Shown in pieces: positions 36,466 to 46,607 of a DNA stretch of 64,000 bases (position 1 is the first letter of the stretch; the number at the start of each line of letters is the position of its first letter). The stretch comes from Oceanobacillus halotolerans. GTDB lineage: Bacteria; Bacillota; Bacilli; Bacillales; Amphibacillaceae. The notes below the pieces were generated by a model. That model had not been told where the DNA came from and ran no database searches. It worked only from the letters and a program-made list of their open reading frames with translations. The stretch lies in assembly GCF_010993955.1 (NCBI RefSeq), contig NZ_WIXL01000002.1, forward strand, positions 1-64,000, read 5' to 3'. The position numbers and the translations under genes were made by a program.

Positions 36466-36558
36466 AGACTTCCCTTATTTACCATCAATATTTAAACGTT
36501 AAAAATAGGAACGCATATTCTATTTTTTATAAAAATGCCATTTTTTCTTCACATAACC

Positions 36559-36635
36559 TTCACAAACTTTTTTAACAAAAAGGTTAGTAATCCCTTGATA
36601 TTCTTACATAAAAGCATTATTGAACAATTTGTGAA
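36559..36635 (+). promoter_or_regulatory. Possible ResD-type half-sites before oxidase operon
   Basis: TTTGTGAA occurs on the minus strand at 36566-36559 and on the plus strand at 36628-36635. TTTGTGAA-like half-sites are bound by the respiration regulator ResD in B. subtilis. With only two copies 69 bases apart this is a weak inference. Confidence 0.3.
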
Positions 36636-36718
36636 ACGTCTTATATATCCCTTATTTCCATGTTGAAAATGTGTATCATGAAATTAAGGAAATTATTTCA
36701 AAGAAAAGGGGTGTCAAT

Positions 36719-36862
36719 ATGAGTAACTTACAAGAGAAAAAAACAGATCCAAATCAGAAGAAAGAACCAGAATTAAAAGGAACCCTAATTTCCGTTTTTT
36801 TAGTTGGCGCATTTATTGTTATTAGCTGGATTGGTGTTTTTGTACTATTTATATCAAGGTAA
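36719..36862 (+). CDS. cbaD: Cytochrome c oxidase subunit IIa (small ba3 subunit)
   Basis: 47 residues: polar N-terminus then a single transmembrane helix (about 22-45, TLISVFLVGAFIVISWIGVF). This is the size and place of subunit IIa of ba3-type oxidases, which supplies a helix missing from the short subunit II. ATG at 36719 follows AAAAGGGG; the longer frame starting at 36671 has no ribosome site. It leads the three-gene oxidase operon. Confidence 0.88.
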   Translation: MSNLQEKKTDPNQKKEPELKGTLISVFLVGAFIVISWIGVFVLFISR

Positions 36863-36887
36863 TTATTAAATTAGGGAGTGAAAAAAA

Positions 36888-37391
36888 ATGCACATACACA
36901 AATATGAAAAGATATGGCTAATTTTTGGAATTAGTGCACTTGTCATCTTTTTAGTCATCTTAGGATTCGGCGCATTCTGGCAAGGCACACATCCACAAAG
37001 CCATGGAGTCACAATCGATCCAGAAAACATCGAAGCACATGAAGCCTTTCAGGAGGATAATTTAGGATTAACGAAAGTAGGCGATGATAAATATATTGTC
37101 AATATTATCGCATCTGCATTTAATTATAACCTCGGTACTGATGAGGATGGAACACCAGTTAAACACATTCGAATTCCAAAAGGTGCTACCGTTTTATTCC
37201 AAGTAACAACACCTGATGTCGTTCATGGATTTAATGTTGCTGGAACAAACGTAAATATGATGGTTGAACCTGGATATATCAGTAGCTTGGAGACAGAATT
37301 AAACAAACCTGGTGAATATACCATTGTATGTAATGAGTATTGTGGTGTTGGCCACCATATGATGTATGCAACATTGGAGGTGTATGAATAA
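36888..37391 (+). CDS. cbaB: ba3-type cytochrome oxidase subunit II (CuA)
   Basis: 167 residues: one N-terminal transmembrane helix (11-31) and an external cupredoxin domain. The binuclear CuA site is complete: H in VVHGF and C-x3-C-x3-H-x2-M in CNEYCGVGHHMM. Shorter than aa3 subunit II, as in the ba3 group. It accepts electrons from cytochrome c and passes them to subunit I. GGGAGTG precedes the ATG; its stop overlaps the next start (TAATG). Confidence 0.94.
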   Translation: MHIHKYEKIWLIFGISALVIFLVILGFGAFWQGTHPQSHGVTIDPENIEAHEAFQEDNLGLTKVGDDKYIVNIIASAFNYNLGTDEDGTPVKHIRIPKGATVLFQVTTPDVVHGFNVAGTNVNMMVEPGYISSLETELNKPGEYTIVCNEYCGVGHHMMYATLEVYE

Positions 37392-39073
37392 TGGGAATTG
37401 CAAAATTAGAAGATGCAAAATCAAGTCAAAGTTTACCAATTACGAAACCAGAATCTAGATTGTATATGTCCTTTATACATGTTGCATTTATTTCCTTACT
37501 AATTGGTGGTTTAATGGGACTGTTACAAACGCTTGTACGTTCTGGTAAATTCGAACTACCATGGGGAATTGATTATTATCAGATCTTAACAGTCCATGGT
37601 GTTATATTAGGACTTGTTCTTACAACCTATTTTATTATTGGATTTCACTTTGCCCTAATGGGAAAAACAGTAGGGATCTCTGAAAAACAACGTAAAGTTA
37701 CCTGGTTAGCCTTCTGGGTTATGGTTGTCGGTACCATCATGACAGCTACTACAATTTTATTAGGTGAAGCAAGTGTTCTTTATACATTCTACGCACCATT
37801 ACGTGCACATCCTGCCTTTTATATTGGACTAGCACTTGTTATCATTGGTAGTTGGGTTGCAGGCTTTGTCAATTGGCGTCAGTTATATGTATGGAAAAAA
37901 CAAAACCCTGGTGTGAAATCACCTTTAGCTGCATTTATGGTCACAATTAATACACTATTATGGTTTATTGCATCACTTGGTGTAGCTGCAGCAGTATTAA
38001 TTCAATTCATACCTTGGTCTTTAGGATATGCAGAAACAATTAATGTGCTTGTTAGTCGTACATTATTCTGGTATTTTGGACACCCACTTGTTTATTTCTG
38101 GTTGTTACCTGCATATATGGCATGGTATCTCGTAATACCTAAAATTATTGGCGGAAAAATCTTTAGCGATTCACTTGCAAGAATGTCGTTTGTACTATTT
38201 TTATTCTTCTCCATCCCAGTTGGCTTTCACCACCAACTAACAGAACCTGGTGTTGATCCAACATGGAAATTTATTCAGGTTGTTTTAACGTTTATGGTGG
38301 TTATTCCAAGTTTAATGACCGCATTTTCACTATTTGCTACATTTGAAATTACTGGTCGTAAAAAAGGATATGGTGGTTTATTTGGATGGTTTAAACACCT
38401 TCCATGGAAGGATGTGCGATTTTTAGCTCCATTTATTGGAATGCTTGCTTTCATCCCAGGTGGTGCAGGCGGAATTATTAATGCATCTCACCAAATGAAC
38501 GCGGTTGTCCATAATACAATATGGGTTACAGGGCACTTCCATTTAACAGTTGCAACAACGGTTATTCTAACATTCTTTGGTATAACATATTGGCTTGTAC
38601 CACATTTAACAGGAAGAAAACTAACACCTCAACTGAATAAATTAGGAATTGTACAAGCAATTATTTGGACAGTAGGTATGACAATTATGTCCGGTGCTAT
38701 GCATATCGTTGGTCTATTTGGTGCACCTAGACGTTCTTCTTACTCAGAATATGGTGGTACAGAACAAGCTTCAGAATGGATTGGATATCAGTTAGCACAA
38801 GCAGTTGGTGGCACAATTCTCTTCATCGGTATATTGTTAATGATTTACATCTTTGTGAAGTTAACCTTCTTTGCACCAAAAGGAGAAGAAGAATTTCCAA
38901 TTGCTGAAGAGGAAGAAGATGCAGAACCTACTCCAGCATTCTTTGAAAATTGGAAATTATGGATTGCGATTACTATTGCATTAATTTTATTTGCATACAC
39001 GATCCCGTTTGTGGATATAATTCAAAATTCACCTCCAGGATCAAAACCATTTGATTTTCCAATAGGAAGATAG
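37391..39073 (+). CDS. cbaA: ba3-type cytochrome oxidase subunit I
   Basis: 560 residues with about 13-14 transmembrane segments, the haem-copper catalytic subunit that reduces O2 to water and pumps protons. Ligand histidines are visible: VHGVILG for the low-spin haem, GHPLVYFW and HHQ for CuB, and TGHFHLT near the high-spin haem. The sequence is of the B-family (ba3/b(o/a)3) type, with high oxygen affinity, suiting low-O2 growth alongside nitrate respiration. It needs haem A or O; a ctaA-type gene is at 6.5 kb. Terminator follows. Confidence 0.95.
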   Translation: MGIAKLEDAKSSQSLPITKPESRLYMSFIHVAFISLLIGGLMGLLQTLVRSGKFELPWGIDYYQILTVHGVILGLVLTTYFIIGFHFALMGKTVGISEKQRKVTWLAFWVMVVGTIMTATTILLGEASVLYTFYAPLRAHPAFYIGLALVIIGSWVAGFVNWRQLYVWKKQNPGVKSPLAAFMVTINTLLWFIASLGVAAAVLIQFIPWSLGYAETINVLVSRTLFWYFGHPLVYFWLLPAYMAWYLVIPKIIGGKIFSDSLARMSFVLFLFFSIPVGFHHQLTEPGVDPTWKFIQVVLTFMVVIPSLMTAFSLFATFEITGRKKGYGGLFGWFKHLPWKDVRFLAPFIGMLAFIPGGAGGIINASHQMNAVVHNTIWVTGHFHLTVATTVILTFFGITYWLVPHLTGRKLTPQLNKLGIVQAIIWTVGMTIMSGAMHIVGLFGAPRRSSYSEYGGTEQASEWIGYQLAQAVGGTILFIGILLMIYIFVKLTFFAPKGEEEFPIAEEEEDAEPTPAFFENWKLWIAITIALILFAYTIPFVDIIQNSPPGSKPFDFPIGR

Positions 39074-39080
39074 AAAGTCT

Positions 39081-39113
39081 AAAAGGGGACAGTTCTCAAA
39101 ACTGTCCTCTTTT
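39081..39113 (+). terminator. Terminator of oxidase operon
   Basis: AAAAGGGGACAGTT pairs with AACTGTCCTCTTTT. Confidence 0.9.
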
Positions 39114-39149
39114 ATTGTTTAGGTGTGGAACCTACCTTGCGTAAAGCAC

Positions 39150-39662
39150 CTATTGTCTTAGTAAAGTTAATGCTTTTTCTTCTGTTGGAATTCTGATGGT
39201 TAATAAAAGGCCATGTAAAATTGGGAAAATGATTGCCGTAATATAGGCACCAAAAAGTAATGGAATAATAAATAACTCAATTGCTACGATGATATAGTTA
39301 GGGTGTTTGACATATTTATAAGGTCCCCTCGTAATAGGTGTAAACTTTGGTAACACAATAATTTTTGTATTCCAAAATCGTCCCAACGACTGGATACACC
39401 ATATCCGCAATAGTTGTGTAAGCACAAATATTGCCAATAAATAGTAGTTTACAGATGCATTAATAGGATTTCTGAGCATTACTTCTAAAAGAATGGAGAG
39501 AAAAAAGATGCTATGAACAAGCACAAACCATTTATAATGTTGTGCTCCGAGCTCAAGTGCTCCCCTTTCCTTCATCCACTGTTCATTGCGTTTTGCAATG
39601 CGTAACTCCATCAATCGTTGTAAGATAACAATGGTAAATAATATCCACATTAAGAATGTCAT
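39150..39662 (-). CDS. bpsB: Isoprenylcysteine methyltransferase-like YpbQ/BpsB
   Basis: About 170 residues, five to six membrane segments, ICMT-like fold with the SAM-region motif GPYKYVKHPNY and a late E-E-K. In B. subtilis the equivalent enzyme (YpbQ/BpsB) O-methylates the alkylpyrones made by the type III polyketide synthase next door. ATG at 39662 with GGAG ten bases upstream; only one base separates it from the bpsA stop codon, so the two are coupled. Confidence 0.9.
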   Translation of the reverse strand: MTFLMWILFTIVILQRLMELRIAKRNEQWMKERGALELGAQHYKWFVLVHSIFFLSILLEVMLRNPINASVNYYLLAIFVLTQLLRIWCIQSLGRFWNTKIIVLPKFTPITRGPYKYVKHPNYIIVAIELFIIPLLFGAYITAIIFPILHGLLLTIRIPTEEKALTLLRQ

Positions 39663-39663
39663 A

Positions 39664-40755
39664 CTATATCCACTCCACAAGTAATAGTTCAGAACTAAAA
39701 CCAGGGCCAAGAGCAGAAATAATACTTTTTTCTTGTTTCTCTATCTTTTCTTTCATCCATTCATAAAGTACAAACAAAACAGTTGCAGAAGACATATTTC
39801 CATGTTCACGTAATACTGAATAGGACTTTTCAAATTTGCTACTTGATTCATTTAGGACGGATTCCATAGCCTCTATAACTTTCCTTCCTCCAGGATGTGA
39901 AATATAAGAATGGATCTGTCTTCTACCCAGTGCCGTTTTTGATAAAAACGATTCTATATGTTTCTGCCAAAATGAATGTACAAGAGCTGGAATACTTTTA
40001 GAAAAAATCACTTCTAGCCCGTTGTTGTTTACATTCCATCCCATTACATCTGTGCTATCCTTTTTGGTTAAGGAACTTGTTTCAATTACTTTAGGGATTG
40101 GTAAGTTAGAGGAGCGATCCTCTAACAACATAGAGTCTACCCCACATACTAAAGCTGCACTTATCCCGTCACCGAAAAGTGCACTCCCGATGATATTACT
40201 TTTATTCAAATCTTGTTTTTGGAACGTTAAACTACATAACTCACAGCATACTACTAAAGCAGATTTATCTGGGTTTGCTTTTACCCAATCAACTGCTCGG
40301 CTCAAACCAATTGCACCACCAGCACAACCTAATCCCCATAATGGCATTCGCTTAATATCTTCGGCAAATGGTCGCTTATTCATTAATTCCACATCAAGAC
40401 TTGGCGTGGCAATACCTGTACTAGAAACAAAAATAAGCATATCAACAGCATCATATGGTATATCTCTTGTAAGAAAATAATTATTAGTTAAACAATCGTC
40501 AACGGCCTTTACTGCATATTCCGCTGCATAGGTTTGATACAAGTCGTTTTTCTCCTGAAACGTATGGTCCTCTGTAAACCAATTAGCGTCAACCACAAAT
40601 TGCCTATTAGAAACGTTTGCATTATCAAAAACTGGAAGTAACCGTTTAATTCGTGAATCGTTATCATGAAAAATTTGTTGAACGAGTTGCTTTATTTCAT
40701 CTTGTTGAATATTATTAGGTGGTATTGCAACACCAGTTGAGCAGATATAAGCCAT
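39664..40755 (-). CDS. bpsA: Type III polyketide synthase BpsA
   Basis: 363-residue chalcone synthase-like enzyme making alkylpyrones from fatty acyl-CoA and malonyl-CoA. The Cys-His-Asn triad is complete: C144 in GLGCAGG, H287 in ISHPGGRK and N320 in HGNMSSAT. Same neighbour (bpsB) and order as B. subtilis. Products are membrane-associated lipids of uncertain role. AAGGTG precedes the ATG. Confidence 0.94.
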   Translation of the reverse strand: MAYICSTGVAIPPNNIQQDEIKQLVQQIFHDNDSRIKRLLPVFDNANVSNRQFVVDANWFTEDHTFQEKNDLYQTYAAEYAVKAVDDCLTNNYFLTRDIPYDAVDMLIFVSSTGIATPSLDVELMNKRPFAEDIKRMPLWGLGCAGGAIGLSRAVDWVKANPDKSALVVCCELCSLTFQKQDLNKSNIIGSALFGDGISAALVCGVDSMLLEDRSSNLPIPKVIETSSLTKKDSTDVMGWNVNNNGLEVIFSKSIPALVHSFWQKHIESFLSKTALGRRQIHSYISHPGGRKVIEAMESVLNESSSKFEKSYSVLREHGNMSSATVLFVLYEWMKEKIEKQEKSIISALGPGFSSELLLVEWI

Positions 40756-40776
40756 AGTGTCACCTTTCTTCGTTGT

Positions 40777-42273
40777 CTATAATTGATAAATTTTGGTGTA
40801 TTTGTCAGTTAAGTATTGAATGAGATACTGCGGGTTTATATCTTCCTCTGTCACCTCTTGCACAATGTCTAATGGTTTTTTCATCTTTCCAAATTGATGT
40901 ATATGTTCTGTTAACCATTGCCTAATTTTATGGAAGTCCCCATTTTTTATAAACGAATCAATATCGTTCGTGGAATCTAATACATGATGAAACTGAGCTG
41001 CATAAATATAACCAAGAGCGTATGACGGAAAATAACCAAAATCTCCACTCGACCAATGAATATCCTGCAGTACACCCAGCCTGTCATTTGGCGGTTTGAT
41101 ACCTAAATATTCCACCATTTTTTCATTCCATGCTTCAGGGAGATCTTTAACAGCCAATTCATCATTCATTAATGCTTTTTCTAACTCATATCGAATCATA
41201 ATATGAAGACAATACGTTAATTCATCAGCTTCAATACGTATGTAGGAAGGTTGTACATCATTTATTAAGCGATAGAACTCTTCTAATTCTATGTTTTGAA
41301 ATGGTTTAGGAGCATAGGTTAAAAAAGTGTCATAATGTGATTCCCAAAATGACTTCCTTCTACCTATAAAGTTTTCCCAAAACAAGGATTGTGATTCATG
41401 AATACCCATAGAAGTTCCTGTTGATAACGGTGTATTACTTAACTTAGGGTGGATATTTTGCTCATATAATGCATGTCCACCTTCATGTATTGTCCCAAAA
41501 ATAGCCATACGAAAATCTTGTTCATCATAGCGCGTAGTGACACGAACATCATTTCGATTAAGGGGAATAGCAAATGGATGAACGGTTTCGTCTAAACGTC
41601 CTGATGTAAAATCATATCCCATTTCTTCTAAAACTTTCACACTAAATGCCTCTTGATCTTGTTTTGGAAAAGGGATTAACAATTTGGAAGCAGCTAATTG
41701 GTGATCACTTTTATTTATTTTATCTACTAAATTGGTTAATGATTCGCGTAAGGGTAGGAATACATCATCTAATTGCTTGGTAGTCATTCCTGGTTCAAAT
41801 CGATGTAGTAACGCATCATATAAATTATCATCATATCCCCAGTAACTTGCGAATTTCTTATTATAGGTCACCAATTGTTCTAAATATGGTTGGAATAAAG
41901 TAAAATCCGATTTTTCTCTGGCCTCTTGCCATACGGATTCTGCTCTGGATTGTAACATGACAAACTCTTTAAACTCTTCTTTCGGAATTTTTTTGTTCTG
42001 TTCATAGGTTTCTTCACATACTTCTATTGCTCGTTTCACAACTTCATTCTCAGTCCTGTTCTTTAACACATCAATAAAATGTTTCATTTCATCTGAGGTT
42101 TCAATCGAATGAAGTTTTTCAGAAAGAATACCGACTACATTCGAACGTTGTTCAACAGCTTTTTTTGGGATTTTTGTGCGCATATCCCAATGTGTTAACA
42201 TAATTGCCTCTTGATAGGCTGATTGTTCCTTTAATAATTGTAAAAAATCGTTTTCAATAGTATTTATATTCAT
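40777..42273 (-). CDS. ypwA: M32 family carboxypeptidase YpwA
   Basis: 498-residue, almost all-helical metallocarboxypeptidase of the Taq type. Zinc motif H263-E264-x2-H267 and the following HESQSLFWEN motif give the third ligand. It removes C-terminal residues from peptides in the cytoplasm; the family structure is a long closed channel. GGGAGAG before the ATG. Two bases downstream of ypsC, so cotranscribed. Confidence 0.95.
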   Translation of the reverse strand: MNINTIENDFLQLLKEQSAYQEAIMLTHWDMRTKIPKKAVEQRSNVVGILSEKLHSIETSDEMKHFIDVLKNRTENEVVKRAIEVCEETYEQNKKIPKEEFKEFVMLQSRAESVWQEAREKSDFTLFQPYLEQLVTYNKKFASYWGYDDNLYDALLHRFEPGMTTKQLDDVFLPLRESLTNLVDKINKSDHQLAASKLLIPFPKQDQEAFSVKVLEEMGYDFTSGRLDETVHPFAIPLNRNDVRVTTRYDEQDFRMAIFGTIHEGGHALYEQNIHPKLSNTPLSTGTSMGIHESQSLFWENFIGRRKSFWESHYDTFLTYAPKPFQNIELEEFYRLINDVQPSYIRIEADELTYCLHIMIRYELEKALMNDELAVKDLPEAWNEKMVEYLGIKPPNDRLGVLQDIHWSSGDFGYFPSYALGYIYAAQFHHVLDSTNDIDSFIKNGDFHKIRQWLTEHIHQFGKMKKPLDIVQEVTEEDINPQYLIQYLTDKYTKIYQL

Positions 42274-42275
42274 TT

Positions 42276-43415
42276 TTACTCTCCCTTTATTTTTTGTCCA
42301 AAATACTGATAGTAATCCGCTCGAATAAACCCATTAAATAATTTTCTTTTTTTCGTAGCCTTTTGACCATACGTTGACTCAAATGACTCGAATGCCGTTA
42401 AGATATAGACGCTCCATGATGGATGTTCTTTCATTATATTTCCAAAATCATGATAAATTTGTCCAATTTCTTCTTTATCTCCTAGTCGCTGGCCATACGG
42501 CGGATTAGCTATAATATACCCGTTCTCCTCTTTAATCGTTAAGTCTTGTACACGCATTTGCTTCCATTCAATTAAATCACCAAGTCCTGCTTCTATAGCA
42601 TTGTCACTAGCAATTTGAATGAGTTTATGATCTATATCTGAACCTCTTATATCGATTTTTTGATCATAATTTGCTTTATCCTCGACTTCTTCTAATGCCA
42701 TTTCCCAATCTTTCTGTTTGATAATTTCCCACTCTTCACTAGCAAATTCCCGATTAAATCCTGGTGCAATATTTTGCCCAATCAACGCTGCTTCAATTGG
42801 TATCGTACCCGAGCCGCAAAATGGATCCAATAGCGGATAATCCGGTGTCCAGTTCGTTAATAAAACTAAAGCTGCAGCTAATGTTTCTTTTAACGGTGCA
42901 TCACCTTGACCAATACGATATCCTCTCTTATGTAAACCTGAGCCAGAAGTATCAATAGTTAATTGGGCAATATCTTTATGTAAGGCAACTTCAACTTTAT
43001 ACAATGCCCCTTTTTCAGGCATATTAGAAGCTAGGCCATATTTCAATTTTAATCTCTCTGCAATTGCCTTCTTTGTAATTGCTTGACAATCTGAAACACT
43101 AAACAAGGTTGATTTAACAGACTTTCCACTTACTGGAAACCTCCCATCTTCACTAATAAATTGTTCCCATGGGAGCGCTTTAACCGCTTCAAATAATTCA
43201 TCAAATGTTTTGACCTTCGCTTCACCTACTAAGACTTTTACACGATCTGCTGTTCGAAGCCATAAGTTGCACCGAGGTATTGCCAAAGCTGGCGCTTGGA
43301 AAATAACTTTTCCATTTTCTATAGTTGGTTCGTATCCTAGTGCTTCTACCTCCTTGCCCACAACAGCCTCTAAGCCCATTGCAGCAGTAGCAATTAAAGT
43401 AATATCTTGAGCCAT
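42276..43415 (-). CDS. ypsC: THUMP-domain 23S rRNA (guanine-N2) methyltransferase YpsC
   Basis: 379 residues: THUMP RNA-binding domain (about 45-155), then a Rossmann methyltransferase with DPFCGSGTIPIEA and the catalytic NPPYGQRLG. Corresponds to the N-terminal half of E. coli RlmL (m2G2445 in 23S rRNA) and to B. subtilis YpsC, also next to rnpB. Start ATG with GAGAGGG upstream. Leads ypsC-ypwA. Confidence 0.92.
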   Translation of the reverse strand: MAQDITLIATAAMGLEAVVGKEVEALGYEPTIENGKVIFQAPALAIPRCNLWLRTADRVKVLVGEAKVKTFDELFEAVKALPWEQFISEDGRFPVSGKSVKSTLFSVSDCQAITKKAIAERLKLKYGLASNMPEKGALYKVEVALHKDIAQLTIDTSGSGLHKRGYRIGQGDAPLKETLAAALVLLTNWTPDYPLLDPFCGSGTIPIEAALIGQNIAPGFNREFASEEWEIIKQKDWEMALEEVEDKANYDQKIDIRGSDIDHKLIQIASDNAIEAGLGDLIEWKQMRVQDLTIKEENGYIIANPPYGQRLGDKEEIGQIYHDFGNIMKEHPSWSVYILTAFESFESTYGQKATKKRKLFNGFIRADYYQYFGQKIKGE

Positions 43416-43469
43416 TATGAATACCCTCTCTTTTCTTTTTTTCTATCCATATAGTTTACCATAATAAAA

Positions 43470-43510
43470 CAAAAATAACCTTTCTAATAGTCACCTATTA
43501 GAAAGGTTAT
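43470..43510 (-). terminator. Terminator of rnpB
   Basis: On the minus strand ATAACCTTTCTAATAG pairs perfectly with CTATTAGAAAGGTTAT, then TTTTTGTTTT. Confidence 0.93.
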
Positions 43511-43524
43511 GTTCATTTCGCGCT

Positions 43525-43932
43525 ATGACCTATTGAATACTCGGTAAGCCATGTTCTGTATCCTTTGTACTCAAACAGTGGTCAACTTTGTACGCCGGTC
43601 GTAATCATCTATCTACAGGCACTTAACCTGTCCCTTTTTCGGTTCAATTCCCTAATCAAGGATGCCCCTACCATTATTTGGGTTGCTCACTCGTGGGGTT
43701 TACCGCGTTCCACTCAGATTGTTTCCAATCTGACTTCGTCACTGTGGCACTTTCAAGTGTACTAATCCATATCCAAAGGACGTAGGACGTTTCACTGCCG
43801 TTAGCCAGTTAATGGCTACCTTGACTTATGATTTCGTCAAGCACGAACACTACAAGCATCGCAGCTTGTGTGAGCATGGACTTTCCTCTGCATGCAAATT
43901 CATGCAGCGATTACGTGAGTATTCAATAATAA
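43525..43932 (-). ncRNA. rnpB: RNase P RNA, Bacillus (B) type
   Basis: About 405 nt. On the minus strand the RNA ends pair: TTGAATACTC (5') with GAGTATTCAA (3'). Conserved core is clear: GTAATCGCTGCA, AGAGGAAAGTCCATGCTC, GAACGCGGTAAACCCC, GATAGATGATTAC and ACATGGCTTAC. Loops of the B-type (Gram-positive) RNA are recognised. It is the catalytic RNA that removes tRNA 5' leaders. Location between gpsB and ypsC is as in B. subtilis. Exact ends are estimates within a few bases. Confidence 0.96.
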
Positions 43933-43987
43933 TGTAAATAATAGTATACCATAGATATCCTAGTAAAGCACTGGTAAATTAAGTCAA

Positions 43988-44296
43988 TTATTCCGAATCA
44001 GCAACCTTCTTTCCAAATACCGCTTTCTCTAAGTTAGATAACCGCTTTAAAATATCATAATTTACTTGATGGTTTGGTGTTGCGCTTCTTGTTCTTGGTG
44101 TTTCTGTTTGCTTTTGTTTTTTTAATCGCTCGTTTTCTTGTCTTAGTCTTTCAATTTCTTGTTGAAATGCATCATAATCCTGAATTACGATATCAAGAAA
44201 TTCATCTACCTCTTCTTGATGATAGCCTCTCATTGCAGTTTTGAATTCTTTTTCTAGTATATTTTTTCCTGTGAGTTGAATTTTGTTGTTGGACAC
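43988..44296 (-). CDS. gpsB: Cell division regulator GpsB
   Basis: 102 residues: DivIVA-like N-terminus (about 1-65) with the lipid- and PBP-binding [13 protein letters not shown] motif and a coiled coil ([17 protein letters not shown]), a variable linker, and the short C-terminal helical domain ([17 protein letters not shown]). GpsB shuttles PBP1 (ponA, also in this window) between side wall and septum. Start GTG with GAGGTGAGGG upstream. Confidence 0.96.
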   Translation of the reverse strand: MSNNKIQLTGKNILEKEFKTAMRGYHQEEVDEFLDIVIQDYDAFQQEIERLRQENERLKKQKQTETPRTRSATPNHQVNYDILKRLSNLEKAVFGKKVADSE

Positions 44297-44429
44297 CTTA
44301 CCCTCACCTCAATTTTCACAAAGTCACTTATATTTTTTCAAACAAATGATAGCTTGTCAATTTAATTTTATTATTGTTTTATTTTATTATGTCTTTTTTT
44401 GGAATTAATTGTTTTTAGTGAAGGTTGTT

Positions 44430-45186
44430 TTCTAAAAGATTGTTGCTCTTTCAAGTATAAATCTTAATGCATAGTTGATGTATGATGCGCAGTAGTTTAG
44501 CTTATGAATACCGCTACGGAAAAACACTTCGCTTTCACCAGGGGCATAAGTGCGACATCTGTTCAAACTTATGTTTTCACAGTGTCTTCTTTACCGCGGG
44601 GGAGTGGTAAGCCTCCTCGGGCTATCGCCCTGTGGGTCTCACCGATCTCCTACTTCCCGCAGGAGTCTCCGTATTTTTCCTACGCTAGCTCGTGTTCTAT
44701 TTCTTATTAATATCATCATTAATGCTAGAACAATAGTTGATTGGAGCGTAGGACAGTCGACTCCTGCAGGAAAAGCACGTGTCCGAAGACCCTGGAGGAA
44801 GCGGTCTTCTTCCGATATCTAGCTACAGCGCCTACCCCCTCGAGGTCTTAAGTCAATCCTCTTTGTGGCAAAAAGCGCCACACCGAGGCTCGGCTTAAGC
44901 TTGGCAGATAAGAAATACTTTCTTACTGCATAAGTGCAACTAAGGCTTTCGCCACTCGGCGACAAGCCAAGTTTTCTAATCGGGGGTGACCAAGGCACTT
45001 ACGCTTTTCTATAGAGGAGGCTGATGCCGTGCCTGCGGTAAAGAAGACACTGTGAAAACGTAAAGTTTGAACAGATGTCGCACTTATGCCCGTGGTGAAA
45101 GCGACTGTCCGAAGCGGAAATCAATGGCACCTTTTATTGCACATAATATAGTTAATACGACGTTAAAAAACAACAAAGAATAGGAT
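44430..45186 (+). repeat. Inverted-repeat element copy C (near complete)
   Basis: Full element of about 750 bases. Left arm: GATGCGCAGTAGTTTAGCTT, GACATCTGTTCAAACTTATG, then ACAGTGTCTTCTTTACCGCG. Right arm is its reverse complement: CGGTAAAGAAGACACTGTG...GAACAGATGTCGCACTTATG...then a diverged tip near 45150. Inside lie a second inverted pair (GCAGGAGTCTCCGTA / GACTCCTGCAGG) and the core (44822-45010) shared with A, B and D. It lacks the 60-base block found in A and D. No transposase frame. It sits in the 1050-base gap between cdd and gpsB; frames inside it are not conserved between copies. Confidence 0.85.
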
Positions 45187-45199
45187 AAGGGCCTAGTCC

Positions 45200-45304
45200 A
45201 ATTAGAAAAACTCGCATTCGCTCGTCCTTTAGGGAATATGTTCGTTTTTCTATATTTGGGACATTAAAATTTTAGCAACGAGTCCACTTCTTAGCTAAAA
45301 TTTT
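45200..45304 (-). repeat. Small two-hairpin repeat, copy 2
   Basis: Reverse complement of 1556-1662. Hairpins: AGAAAAACT...GTTTTTCT and AAAATTTTAGC...GCTAAAATTTT. It adjoins the right end of element C and ends 20 bases from the cdd terminator. Confidence 0.75.
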
Positions 45305-45321
45305 ATACTTTCCTAACATGT

Positions 45322-45345
45322 AAAAAAAGCTGAAATATCAGCTCT
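45322..45345 (-). terminator. Terminator of cdd
   Basis: AGCTGA / TCAGCT stem with T7 on the minus strand, directly after the stop codon. Confidence 0.8.
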
Positions 45346-45346
45346 T

Positions 45347-45766
<420 letters not shown>

Positions 45767-45818
45767 TCAACGTTAAATGGAAACTAATTATAAAAGATAT
45801 AGTAGGGATTGTAAAGGC

Positions 45819-46172
45819 TTATTGTAAATCGTTTAATAATTGATCTAAAATATAATGAATAGAATGATTAAGTTCCATATATCTTTTTCGCTTAACATCA
45901 ATATAATAGCTGTGCATTAGTAATAATTCCATGTTTTCCTTGGTAGATGTAACTTGTTGTGGGTGTACATTTACTACCCTTCTTTTAACAACATCGAGGG
46001 CTTTTTCCTCCCATTCTTCTAACAGCTCATAAATTGGTTTTGTTTCTTTCTTAACTTTTTCAAAAAAGGCATGGTCCTTTCTGCTTTCTGGAGGATCTGC
46101 TGTTTCAAAACGTTGTTGTAATTGATCTAGGTATATCTTGAATTGCTTTGTTTGTGTACTGATATCTGTCAT
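45819..46172 (-). CDS. yppE: YppE family (DUF1798) protein
   Basis: 117-residue four-helix protein with the YppE pattern (HAFFEKVKKETKPIYELLEEWEE-type helix, LLMHSYYIDVKRKRYME). Structure known for B. subtilis YppE, function unknown. AAAGGTAGG precedes the ATG. Same neighbourhood as B. subtilis (recU-yppC-yppE). Confidence 0.85.
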   Translation of the reverse strand: MTDISTQTKQFKIYLDQLQQRFETADPPESRKDHAFFEKVKKETKPIYELLEEWEEKALDVVKRRVVNVHPQQVTSTKENMELLLMHSYYIDVKRKRYMELNHSIHYILDQLLNDLQ

Positions 46173-46236
46173 TATAATCCTACCTTTTGTTTAATATACC
46201 TCTACTTTATCACGATCTTAAAAAAATAACATTCAT

Positions 46237-46446
46237 TTAATTTTTATATAGTTTTACAATAGATCGTTTTGTTTGTTGTGCCTCCTTGTATTGTTCATTA
46301 AAACGATGTTCAATCGTATCATCAACCTTCATAATTAATTTTTGCTCCATTTTTCTTACTTGATCTGATATATATTGTAATGATTTAGCATATGTTTCTT
46401 TCTCTACTCCATTCGAGTGAAACGTTAACTCTCTTGCTACATCCAT
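46237..46446 (-). CDS. Hypothetical helical protein
   Basis: 69 residues, charged and helical, no membrane segment or motif I recognise. AAGAGGTG lies before the ATG and it has the same strand as yppE, 64 bases upstream of it, so it is probably a real gene cotranscribed with yppE. It occupies the place where B. subtilis has small ypp genes (yppD/yppF), but I see no convincing resemblance. Confidence 0.6.
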   Translation of the reverse strand: MDVARELTFHSNGVEKETYAKSLQYISDQVRKMEQKLIMKVDDTIEHRFNEQYKEAQQTKRSIVKLYKN

Positions 46447-46607
46447 TTTATACGCACCTCTTTCTGGATTATTTATACACCTATTCGTTAAAACAAATTC
46501 ATCTCCTCCACGTTCGACAAAACTAGAAGAAAAGGCACAAAACTAGTGATGGTTTACACATTTTTTTACGATAGTTAGACAAAATAAATAACAAGGAGGT
46601 TGTTAAT

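Noticed and set aside
36671-36718. Longer start for the small oxidase subunit
   Set aside because: No ribosome site; the ATG at 36719 has a good one and gives the expected subunit IIa length.
43565-43765. 66-codon plus-strand frame
   Set aside because: It lies wholly inside RNase P RNA on the opposite strand.
44504-44822. Short open frames inside the inverted-repeat element
   Set aside because: They overlap in several frames, differ or shift in the other copies, lack ribosome sites and follow the repeat structure.
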